Assembly (NCBI GenBank): GCA_037039685.1
Contig: JAWNGF010000005.1
Coordinates: 186,001 to 250,000 of the forward strand
From: Ceratobasidium sp. AG-K
Taxonomy: Eukaryota > Basidiomycota > Agaricomycetes > Cantharellales > Ceratobasidiaceae
Length of the DNA: 64,000 bases
Direction of reading: 5' to 3'
Positions 35,422-44,759 of the stretch are shown one piece after another. Within the stretch, counting starts at the first letter, position 1. Each line of letters begins with the position of its first letter. The notes beneath the pieces were generated by a model, which saw only the letters and a list, made by a program, of their open reading frames with translations, did no database searches and was not told the origin of the DNA. The position numbers and the translations under genes are program-made.

Positions 35422-36171
35422 TTATACCCTTGTGGAAGGAAACCACTCCTCGACTGGCTCTGATATATTTTTCTCCTGCTGGCACGGTTACGTTTTGTTA
35501 TAGTTTATCGTTGCATACATGTCCGGGATTGTCAATAATGCAGCCTATTTGACTGGATCTTACTTGGTCGGTATCGACTAAACGCATAAACCATAAGAGG
35601 TGGTACTGGACATTTCTGTTCCTACCGATCAAATCCTTAGGACGCTGTCTACCGACATAGTTCGAATTGATTAGTTTCTGAAAAGCCTCTATACTCCAAA
35701 CTGAATGCCCCAGCTGAGCCTCTCCTGATCTGCGAGAATCCCCGGTATTTATTCCCGTTGGCCAGTCAAGCCTGGAGTCCACTAACAACCTCATGCTTGA
35801 TTTCAGTTTGATTACGTGAGGCCTTAAATAGAATCGGCTAATTCAGAACACAAAACTTCAAACAAAGTGAATATGAGAGGAACTACAGTACAAAGGATCG
35901 GCAAATATCAAACCTAAATAAGAACGAAAGGATTCGGTTATGGAATGGCCTCTCAATTAGGCAGTAGATGAGCTAGCAGACCCCACCCTGTAATCTGAAC
36001 AACGACAATAGACAGTACTCCTACATCCTGAAATTGCTGAAAATCACTTGATGATCAGTGAATGCGCCAGGTTCAAATCCAGGACAGAACCCAGCCTTAG
36101 GTCCATTTGTGGTGGGGGTGGGGATGGGGAATTGTATGTGCGATAGTAGGCATATTTGCTAATAGATCACA
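35422..36171. other. intergenic, nothing recognised
   Basis: AT-rich spacer between the left arm and the receptor relic; no gene-like open frame. Confidence 0.5.
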
Positions 36172-36360
36172 CTAGACGTGGTTCTCTACGGTGAGATTCT
36201 CAGTCCAGACGATGGCGTTCACTCTGCGCGTAATGTTACAAACTGCAAACCAGAATCTGATAGAGAGCACGCCAACGCTGCAAGTCCACCAGTGTCGAGG
36301 AAATGGTATTAGCACGAGCACCGCACTCGGAAAGCTGCCGGTCGTGAGCTCGACTCTCAT
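36172..36360 (-). pseudogene. STE3-type pheromone receptor relic (first exon)
   Basis: From ATG 36360 the frame reads MRVELTTGSFPSAVLVLIPF, then RFWFAVCNITRRVN and VWTENLTVENHV. This aligns residue for residue with exon 1 of the two receptors at 47028 and 49585 (MRFD..., LIPLPWHW, WLAACNITRGVN). It ends at TAG (36174-36172) exactly where those have Trp in WCDI. No further exons were found downstream on this strand. It is a truncated third receptor. Confidence 0.75.
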
Positions 36361-37008
36361 GGTGCGGGAAACTGCCCTCGCCGGGACTTTCATTGTAGCT
36401 CGAATAGTGTTTGACTAGGCCAACTATATATAAATCCGTACGAAATAATAGCCAAGCTCGGGGGCAATAAACAAGGAAAATGCTCGCTGGATGTGACATC
36501 AATCCGCTCCCCGATAGAGTCTGTTTGCTCTTGTCTTCCAATGCCTCTGTATATGCATTCAGATCCAATGAGCCCAAGGAAGCTGATGCCTGTTCCAACT
36601 TAGTCCATACATATATGGGCCACTGTGGAGGATTTCGCCCATCAGGATGATGCCCAGACGCAAGAGACTTTTCAGCGCCAATCACAAGAGGCTGGATTGT
36701 GAGTGGCTGTGGCACTATATGGGACCCTGGCGAACGAGATCATTTCGGAACCGATGACTCCCTGACTTGATGATTCGGCCATCCTTGTCCCTTGATGTCG
36801 AAATACTCAAGCGCTCCCTTTGCGCACTATCAAGAGAACCACCACATGGACACGACTTTACACACCAAACGCGGTATGTTACGAATAGTGAGACTTCCTA
36901 TGTATTCTAACAATTTATGAAGTATAGCGACCCTCTGACGCTTCCTACCGTCCCGCCCTCGGCACGTCATTCACTCCCGCTATGCCTCTAGAACTAACTC
37001 TATCGTAG
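36361..37008. other. intergenic / uncertain 5' end of next gene
   Basis: Nothing certain. An ATG at 36846 followed by a GTATGT donor could be the first exon of the next gene, but its phase does not fit the acceptors I see. Confidence 0.4.
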
Positions 37009-38633
37009 GTTTCCTTGTCACCCGAGAGACCGGGCCTAAACACAACCCTCCAACGTTGGTTAAAAGCACTTTCTGGTCCAGCCCTACCCGTTCCCAACTA
37101 TACGCCTGAGGCGCTAAATATTTCTGTGGCTCGATGGGAAGCCAAATGGGAGTACTTTCAGCACACGTTTAGGGAGGATATGGAGCAGGCCGAGTTTGCG
37201 AGTATGACCCGCGCAGACTTGGCTGGATATGTCAAGAGGATGGTATGTGCCTGACCACTTACTGTGGTGACGCTTTCATCGGGTTTGCAGGAAACCGAGT
37301 TTACTAGGCTGAGGGATCGGTTCATCGAGATGGAGTCGAAAAAGGTGAGTGGGGTGGTCGGTCGGTACAGGAATTCATTCAGCCGAGTTAGATGTCGGCC
37401 GATATTATGTGTGGGATGCAACTGGTGCTTTCGTTGATCGAAGACCAGATTCCTCAACTCCTGCGACTTGTGAGTCTGCATTGCATCGGGAATGAAGCTC
37501 ACATTCGGTGTAGAAAGCGGCGGAGATGAATAGCGTAAGTCCATAAAGTCATGGATCGGGTCACCGCTCTCAACATTGATCCATGAATTCAGATTTCAGA
37601 GCCGCTCGAAGTGCTGAAGCAAGAGGTGAGTCTCGTCCCACCCTCGTACTTATGTAGTGACCCACCCCACGATGTTGTCCCTTTGGTGTGTCAGGCTAAA
37701 GTTGTAGACCGAGTATACAAGTTCGCTCTTCAATCCTCGAACTCCATTCACCTTATGAAAGCTCAGGAGATCATAGCTTCGCGACAAATTCCAGTAAGCA
37801 CCTTCACCCTTCCCTCATGTTTGATGATCAATGACGTACCTAGGTAACACACGACGACGATCCAGAATTAGGTCTATCCATACGCTCAAATGAACACGTT
37901 GACAGCCACGTGCCATCATCGCGGGGTAGTATTATCGGAAATGGCGCCCACCAAGGTACTGTGTTCGGGGACAAGGCAGGTTCGCCAAGCCATGCGTATG
38001 ACGAGTCTCCGCGTGCGCCTCAAGTGTTGAGCCATGGGGGGCTTATGGGTGCCAGCTCTGGACCTACAACTAGAGCACAGCCGCCTGCTCCGCCTATCAC
38101 GAATGCTATGAGTACGGCTGCGTCCCATCGGTAGGTCTACCCGTGAAACCAGATACAATTCGTCTAATATATTCCCCCATAATAGGGCAAACATGCTGAC
38201 TCTGAGCGCGATTTCGTTCTTTGGCGCAGGCATGGCTTGGTCAACCGTCTTTTCGGGCACGCGCGGGGACTTGGTGCTTATCTCCTGGGCGGCATGTTGC
38301 TTCCTCATTGGTGCCGTAAGCGCTGTCAGCGCCACCTCGCTCCTTGACGCGGATGGAACACTGATGGAGCGTTTCATGCCCGTTCGGTGGACGGTGCGGC
38401 TCTTGTCAATGTGTTCGGTTGTCCATGTGTTTGTCGGTGTCATGTTGGTTAGTGCCGCGATTTTGGCCTTGGATCCGAATGTAGATCGTCCGGGAGCTGG
38501 AACGGGTGGTGGCGAGTTTTCAATCACCGGGGGACGTGTAGCAGGTGGCTATTCGTTAGTGATTTGCGCGACCGTAGTACTCGTTGCGTTTATTGTTCGG
38601 GGGAGGTATAATCGAAATACGTGTTTTGTGTAA
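37009..38633 (+). CDS. multi-span membrane protein with N-terminal helical region, unknown function (5' end unresolved)
   Basis: Several small exons in phase: VSLSPERPGLNTTLQRWLKAL...; ETEFTRLRDRFIEMESKK; MSADIMCGMQLVLSLIEDQIPQLLRL; KAAEMNS; ISEPLEVLKQE; AKVVDRVYKFALQSS. Then a polar Ser/Pro/Gly linker, and a last exon (from about 38185) with four hydrophobic segments: LTLSAISFFGAGMAWSTVF, LISWAACCFLIGAVSAVSA, LLSMCSVVHVFVGVMLVSAA and VICATVVLVAFIV. The N-terminal half is amphipathic helix. I do not recognise the family. An in-frame TAG at 37006-37008 precedes the first exon shown, so the true start must lie in an upstream exon. Confidence 0.55.
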
Positions 38634-38901
38634 CTTTAGTCTCAATCAAATAATGCACAGTTTTCCCCCTGTACTACACGCATATGACGTGCCCTCTCAT
38701 TTAGAGACTCAAGGTGTGTAGTTGATGAGTGCCCAGTCGTTGACAGATGATTTTCATCTGGGCTGGACAATAAGCTCCCCACCCAGCCACAGGTGTCACG
38801 TGGGAGATCCGCGGATGCAGATCTAATCTAAATATATATGCATTTGATCGCGTCCCCTTTGCCCGAAGCACCCCCGCGTCGACCTACAACACACGACCAC
38901 C

Positions 38902-39733
38902 ATGGCTGATCAACTTGTGAGTGTTATGGTGATTTTGGCGCTCTGAACACTTAGCTAAGGTGGTTGCGCTGTTCTAGTCCGAGGGTAGGATTATCTTGGC
39001 TCTATTTAGTATCTTTGATTACTGATCGAGGGCATTTGCGTTGGCTCCTACAGAGCAGATTTCTGGTAAGTGAAAGTGCGCATTACCCACGATCTATCGC
39101 TAATATTGTTTCCAGAGTTCAAGGAGGCGTTCTCCCTGTTCGACAAGGGTGTGTATGTGTCCCGCCTCTGCAGTTTCATCATTAACTCTATGCAGACGGC
39201 GATGGCACTATCACTACCAAGGAACTCGGCACTGTTATGCGTTCTCTGGGCCAGAACCCCACCGAGGCCGAGCTGCAGGACATGATTAACGAGGTCGATG
39301 CTGACGGCAACGGGACAATCGATTTCCCTGAATTCTTGACGATGATGGCGCGCAAGATGAAGGACACCGACTCTGAGGAGGAAATCAAGGAGGCCTTCAA
39401 GGTCTTCGACAAGGATGGAAACGGATACATTAGCGCGGCCGAGTTGAGGCATGTCATGACTAACCTCGGTGAGTGGTTAAGGGTTTGGGTAGTAAACGCG
39501 TTAACTGTGGCCGCAGGGGAGAAGCTGTCTGACAATGAAGTCGATGAGATGATTCGTGAGGCGGACGTTGATGGCGATGGCCAGATCAACTATGAAGGTG
39601 CGTTTCCGCCCTATGCGATATCGAATGCTACTAATTCATGCTTATCTAGAATTCGTCAAGGTATGCCGTACACTTACACACCATGTCCCAGCTAGAAGCT
39701 CAAACGCGCTTCCAGATGATGCTTTCCAAGTAA
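38902..39733 (+). CDS. calmodulin
   Basis: Joins to a 149-residue calmodulin in eight exons: 38902-38916, 38978-38984, 39054-39065, 39116-39148, 39196-39468, 39517-39597, 39650-39660 and 39716-39733. Exon 2 is only 7 bp (TCCGAGG), but it is required to give the N-terminus [20 protein letters not shown]. All four EF-hand loops are intact ([48 protein letters not shown]). The protein is the cytosolic calcium sensor regulating kinases, calcineurin and the cytoskeleton. Nothing is missing and no frameshift is seen. Confidence 0.97.
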
Positions 39734-40016
39734 ACCAATTCCTGTCTTTCCGTTCTTTATTGTCTTGTATGTGCCGGACGTTTCTTTGCTCTTGCACTCT
39801 GCAATACCACCTTGAAACAATAAATACACAACAGTTTTATTCGAGAGATTTGGTTGTGCCACACGCGAACGTTCTCGCCCTTGTGCGCCCGGTTGATCCT
39901 TTTTGCGGCTAGGGCACTGTGATGTACCCAAATGGGCGATGATAACCGCGACCCACGTGATTTCCCCGCGTTCCTATCTTTCAACCACCACCTGAGCGCT
40001 CCACACCAACACTAAA

Positions 40017-40903
40017 ATGTCTTCGGTGCCCTATCGTGCTTTGGTACGCCGCTTAAGATTTCTGTTTGACACGCGAGTCGCAGTGTTGTATGACTGACGT
40101 GAGATTAGACTGGAGGTCCGTACCAAATGGCTTGACACTGCAAATGCGCTCTCTTAACTCGTGCTTGCAGAACAACTCGAGGGTTAGTCTGGCAAAAAAG
40201 TTATGTCCCTCAAGTTTCCAATCTCAATTTGCCGAAACAGAACTTCGTGAAGCATTCGAGATCTTCGATAGAAGTACGCCCAACCCAACATGTCGCGCTA
40301 GCTGCTCTGACAGCTCCCGCAGACGGTGATGGCCATATCACAATAACCGAGTTAACAGCCCTTCTCACTGCACTCAACGAGCGTCCATCCACGCCCGAAG
40401 TTGAACTAATGCTCGATCAAGCTGACTTTAACGAAGATGGAGTCTTGGATTTTCCTGAGTTTATAGGATTGATGAGCGCTCGGTTGACCGTTTCACGAGG
40501 CGAGTCATTTTATCATCACAAGGGGTGCTAAACTGAGAGTCTCGTAGACGATGATGAGCTTCGTGCGGCATTTAGGCAGTTCGACACGAATGGAAGTGGA
40601 ACGATAGAGAGGGCCGAAGTCAAGGCCGTGCTTGCAGGATTAGGTACTTCTTCCGCTGGTGTTGATTTAATTTACTCAGGTGTTGTGCAGGCGAAAAGCT
40701 GAAAGACTCGGAGATCGAGCTGATCATGCGCGAGGTGGATATGGATCGGGATGGGAAAGTTAGTTTTGAGGGTGAGTTCGTATCCTCTCTGGTAGTATGG
40801 CTAGTCTAATCCGGGCAGAGTTTAAGCAGGTAAGAATATTGTGCCCCTTCCATTTGAGGCGATATTCACGGTGCGAGCAGATGATGCATGGAACTCCGCG
40901 TGA
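40017..40903 (+). CDS. calmodulin-like EF-hand protein
   Basis: Same strand as calmodulin and 283 bp downstream. Recognisable exons give TELREAFEIFDR, NGDGHITITEL (loop 1), ADFNEDGVLDFPEF (loop 2), FDTNGSGTIERAEV (loop 3) and VDMDRDGKVSFEEFKQ (loop 4), ending MMHGTPR at 40903. Introns before EFKQ and MMHG sit where calmodulin has them (EFVK / MMLSK), so this is a diverged tandem duplicate of calmodulin. The first exons (ATG 40017, MSSVPYRAL, then a short NNSR exon) are tentative. Loops 3 and 4 keep the calcium-coordinating acidic positions; the protein is probably a specialised calcium sensor. Confidence 0.8.
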
Positions 40904-41114
40904 CATTTGATTTCATTCCTGACGGAGGGCTCGAGCCAAGTAGAGAACCTCCTCAATCTCCAGCATGGTCTTGAGGTTTCTCTGGTAACTATGTCGTTCA
41001 TCATGTATGGTCGTAGCGTTTTATGGGTTTATAATGGGTGATCGACTTGAAATTTTGCTTGATTACAATCAGAGACGATGATATACAATTCTGCTTCGTC
41101 TCCACGGCTTAGAC

Positions 41115-41990
41115 TCAGAGCCTCTGCGCGACTTTTGGGATATTAGACCCAAACGAACAAGCGGGGGTTGTGGCGAACTCACGCAATTGGTCTTCCAATT
41201 CCTGGATTCTTTTCTGCATACCAACTACAGCATAATCGCGCTCGCGGGTACGTAGTTCGGAAGAAATTGAACGCAAGGCACCTTGCAGGTCGTCTCGGAA
41301 ACTGATAATGTGATTTAGCGTCTCATGCGAAGAGGTAATATGGCAGTCCACTGAACCCCAGTTGCCAGACGTTGCAGATGCGGCAACTCCAGCACCAGCA
41401 CATGCCAAACCAGCTCCCAGCACGGCAACCACAGGGACGGCAGGAATGGCTGCCAATATAGCAGAAGTAACAGCAAGAGCTACCACAACCCCAATTAAAA
41501 CTTTATGCCACCAAGGACGGCCGGGCTTCTGATTGGAATTTTCAACGCGGTGGATCATGAGTTGCATTTCGTGGAATGAGCTCTTGATAGATGATATAGC
41601 GCTGAAAAATACGCTCGATTGATCTTGAATGTCCAGTAGACTCTCTTGCGCATTCTGAAAATCCAAGCAACTATCCGGTTGGTTCATGAGGTTATTGAGC
41701 CGTTCTCGTTGCTCTCGGAGGGTGGCAGCGGATAAAATAGCAGCGGAAGTGTCCTGGGTACACTTTCCTGCCTTTGTTGATAACTCCTCAAAGGCCACAT
41801 GCTCAGATATGTGCCTGGACAAGAATCAGCATTGGAGGTGTACAACTGGGGAGCATAGCATGCGCACGAACCGACCAAGCTCCTCCTCAATACTGGACAT
41901 GTTGTCCTGGATAATCCGCAAACCATCAATAATGGAATGAGTCTTCTCTAGGACCTGTATCCCCACATCGCTGCTCTCTTGCGTCCTCAT
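41115..41990 (-). CDS. coiled-coil protein with a hydrophobic hairpin, unknown function
   Basis: Two exons: ATG 41990 to about 41873, an intron (GTTCGT...CCAG), then to stop 41117-41115; about 270 residues. The N-terminal half is long amphipathic helix (LEKTHSIIDGLRIIQDNMSS, then AATLREQRERLNNL). The centre is a long hydrophobic Ala/Gly/Val stretch (VLIGVVVALAVTSAILAAIP...AVLGAGLACAGAGVAASA), broken by Pro like a two-helix hairpin. The C-terminal part is again coiled coil (FRDDLQGALRSISSELR, MQKRIQELEDQL). There is no signal peptide. The layout (helices, hydrophobic hairpin, helices) resembles alpha-helical pore-forming or membrane-remodelling proteins; that is inference from pattern only. 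Confidence 0.6.
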
Positions 41991-43033
41991 GTTAGGGATA
42001 TTGCCAACGACGGTGAACAGTGCAAAGGTAGTTTGAAAATGCAGGGACTCAGTGTGCTGGTGGCGAGGAGATACAATGATGCGCGGGTGGCACGTCGCTC
42101 TGGACTTTGCGTGCCCCCTTTTATGAATGCATATAGAAGGATGATGGTATGATAAATTCATGCCGATGGGCGGAGGGTTCAGCCGATTACAATAACGCCA
42201 AGACTAGGTAGTCGGTCAGAAAGGAAATGTTTGAACCCCCAGTGAACAACTCCGTGCCAGCAATCATGACACAGGGGTGACAAGTATTTGCACACACCAC
42301 TAACTGGTTCGGGATTAACAGAGCCATTTGACAAGTTAGACTACGGGATTTCTTTTTGGAGTTGGGGTGGCTCACGTGGCAACCCGCATCGAGAAAACGC
42401 CCGCGGAACAACTGGCAACAATTGATCACCCAGCTTTAAGCAACTACTTGTACGAGATAGTGGTGATATTGGTTGAATGTTTCCTACAGATTCCGCCACG
42501 CGAGCACCCCGTCACAACAAAGCATCCCCATATTCTAATCTGTTTGATGGCTAAGTCGATCCCGAAACCATTGGCGACAAACGCAAAAAAACCCTCCCCA
42601 CCATAAGATAGGCGTAATATGCCACAGCAAAGTAACCACAATCCGACTTGCGTAGAATCGAAGGAAAACACAATCTCGAAGTGTAGCAATCATGGTCCGC
42701 GCGAGTGTACTCCCGGAGATCGGGATGAACCTATTGTTACTCCTAACATGGCAGGCCCCTGAGAGCCACCTCGGGATTCAAATAGATACACGACTCCATC
42801 GCATCCTAAAGCTTAAGTCTTGGTCGCATAGGCGTGCATTATTGTTCTTATCGTGTTTAGGAGGCTGGGTAGTGTTTTTCTTCTGTTCTAGAGTATCCAA
42901 TAGCTCATATTATATGATAACACCAGGCTTCAAGCTGTATACGATAGAAAACTACAACGAACTGTGGCCATGCTCGCAGGAAGAAATAAATAAATAACCG
43001 AGACACAGTCCAATCGCAGTTTCCTGCCACACA
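41991..43033. other. intergenic, nothing recognised
   Basis: About 1 kb between the coiled-coil gene and the right arm. A 101-codon open frame at 42692-42997 (+) has a hydrophobic segment but no family resemblance; probably chance. Confidence 0.45.
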
Positions 43034-43065
43034 CCAGCTTCCAGTGGGTTAGGATGAGGTTCAAG

Positions 43066-44063
43066 TTAGAACTTGCAGCTACAGATTCACAGACCGTTAG
43101 GAGGGGGTTCATCGTGTAAACAACACGTGTGCTTACCTCGAGTTCGACTTGTTCGACGTCAGCTTCGTTGGCTCCTTGCCGCTGCTGTTGCCCTCGAACG
43201 TGTCGCAGATCGACTTCACGCTGCTGATCGAGTTCGTGCTAGTCTGGATCGTCGCAACATCTCCATAGTTCGAGTTGATTCCAGCAAGCAGCTTGCCGTT
43301 CTTCGCGATCACGTTGCTGATCGTGACCGAGCGCTTGTACTGGGTCTTGCAGTTGCCGCATCCACGGTACAGCTTGCCAAAGTCCTGCACACAGTACGAG
43401 TCGATGACGACGGATCCTACGACGAGCAGATGGGATGAGACATTCGAAAGAGCAGTCGACAGAAGTACTTACCACCACCGTTGTGCTGGATGACCTTGTC
43501 GCTCGCACCCTTGGCGCCGCCTCCGACGATGTTGGAGGTGCCAGAGGTCTGCTTGAGTGTGATGGCGTCTTCGCAGACATCCTCGAACCATACGTTGTAG
43601 ACGTTGCAGCTTCCCAAGCAGTGAATTCCCTCTGCCTGGTTTGCGCCAATCACGACGTTCCTAGTGAGATGTAACTGGTCAGTTCCGGAGCCGGACGAGT
43701 GAGTACAGAACATACTTGATAGTGGCGCCGTTCTCGAGCAGGAAGACGGCGTCCTTGTCACCTCCCTCCTTCTGTCCGGAGCAAGCACCCTTGCCACGCT
43801 CGAAGCGGGCGAGTCCACCTGGGAGCATATGAGTTTCAGGATTCAGAGGTGTGGATATATGCGGTGGACATACCGTCAAAGGTGCCTGAGACGACCTTGG
43901 GAGCGCTCAGGCTTGTGGTTTTGGACGGGTTGGGGAAGGTACAGCTTGCGGCGCGCTTGACATAGACACCGTTTGCGTCAACGCTCGGCGAGGGGGCGGC
44001 AACGGCAGTCTGGGCAAAGAGCGCGACAGCGGCGGCGATAGTGGCAAAAGTGAAGGAGACCAT
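43066..44063 (-). CDS. secreted pectate lyase, family PL3, copy B
   Basis: Mirror copy of the gene at 34390-35388: same five exons, same signal peptide, and identical predicted protein in every exon compared. The only length difference is one base in the second intron (GTACTCACTCG here, GTACTCCACTCG in copy A). Promoter, TATA-like box and minisatellite leader are also duplicated, so both copies are probably expressed alike. The near identity points to very recent duplication or continuing gene conversion between the arms. Confidence 0.93.
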
Positions 44064-44092
44064 GTTGGCAATATGTATATAGTTGAGAGCGT

Positions 44093-44163
44093 GTGGTGTA
44101 GAATGAAAGTGGTGTAGAATGAAAGTGGTGTAGAATGAAAGTGGTGTAGAATGAAAGTGGAGT
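44093..44163 (-). repeat. 16-bp minisatellite in the copy B leader
   Basis: Four copies of GTGTAGAATGAAAGTG, the reverse complement of the array at 34292-34362. Confidence 0.85.
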
Positions 44164-44510
44164 AAGAGGCGAGCAGTGAAAGAGAACCGAGAAAGCTTGT
44201 TTGTTGGCTGGGTTGTGCGGCCTGCCTGGTTTTATAGCCAGGTGGAGCTTGTAAAGTGAAACAGATAGCTCAGCCTGATCCACGAAGGAAGAGTGCATGT
44301 TCCCAATGGTCACTAGAGGTACGCCACGCGATTATGATGGCGGGCCGCGAGTTGTGAGTGTGACGGTGCCAAGGACGACGAGATGCGTCGGGGTTATGAG
44401 AGAAGGGAGGTAGATGATTAAAGGTGGTTACTGGGAGTAATGCCAAGCGAAGAACACGGTCATTGATGCACGGTAATTCGATTTAGGATTCAGGACGACA
44501 TCGAGGTTCT

Positions 44511-44683
44511 ATGATCGCGGCCAGACTCGAAGCCGTTCTCAGCCACGTGGATATCGCTAGCTATGGGATCGCCGCTCCGGAGTCCAACAAGAAGCTCAAA
44601 AAATATGCGGCTAAACCGAAACGACAGCTGTGCGCCTTGGCACGTGTAACCATCGGGGAATTCAGCGGTCCTTACGTGGGATG
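44511..44683 (+). CDS. small uncharacterised protein or fragment, right arm
   Basis: ATG 44511 opens MIAARLEAVLSHVDIASYGI, matching the start at 33941 in the left arm, then diverges (APESNKKLKKYAAKPKR). It stops after 57 codons; another frame continues with WDEGPDNAYVITGDDLYGAI, so a one-base shift may truncate it. Head-to-head with pectate lyase copy B. Function unknown. Confidence 0.35.
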
Positions 44684-44759
44684 AAGGCCCTGACAATGCT
44701 TACGTTATTACCGGAGACGACTTGTATGGTGCAATAGACATGATAAACACGTTGTTGTT

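Larger units (their letters stand above)
43034..44552 (-). repeat. inverted duplication, right arm
   Basis: Reverse complement of 33900-35421. The two arms face each other across 7.6 kb. Small differences: a one-base length change in a lyase intron, a few substitutions in the promoter, and the exact array of the 16-bp minisatellite. Confidence 0.9.

Noticed and set aside
36001..36100. Possible tRNA: GGTTCAAATCC box at about 36070
   Set aside because: The T-arm-like box has no matching acceptor stem, D-arm or anticodon arm upstream at the right spacing.
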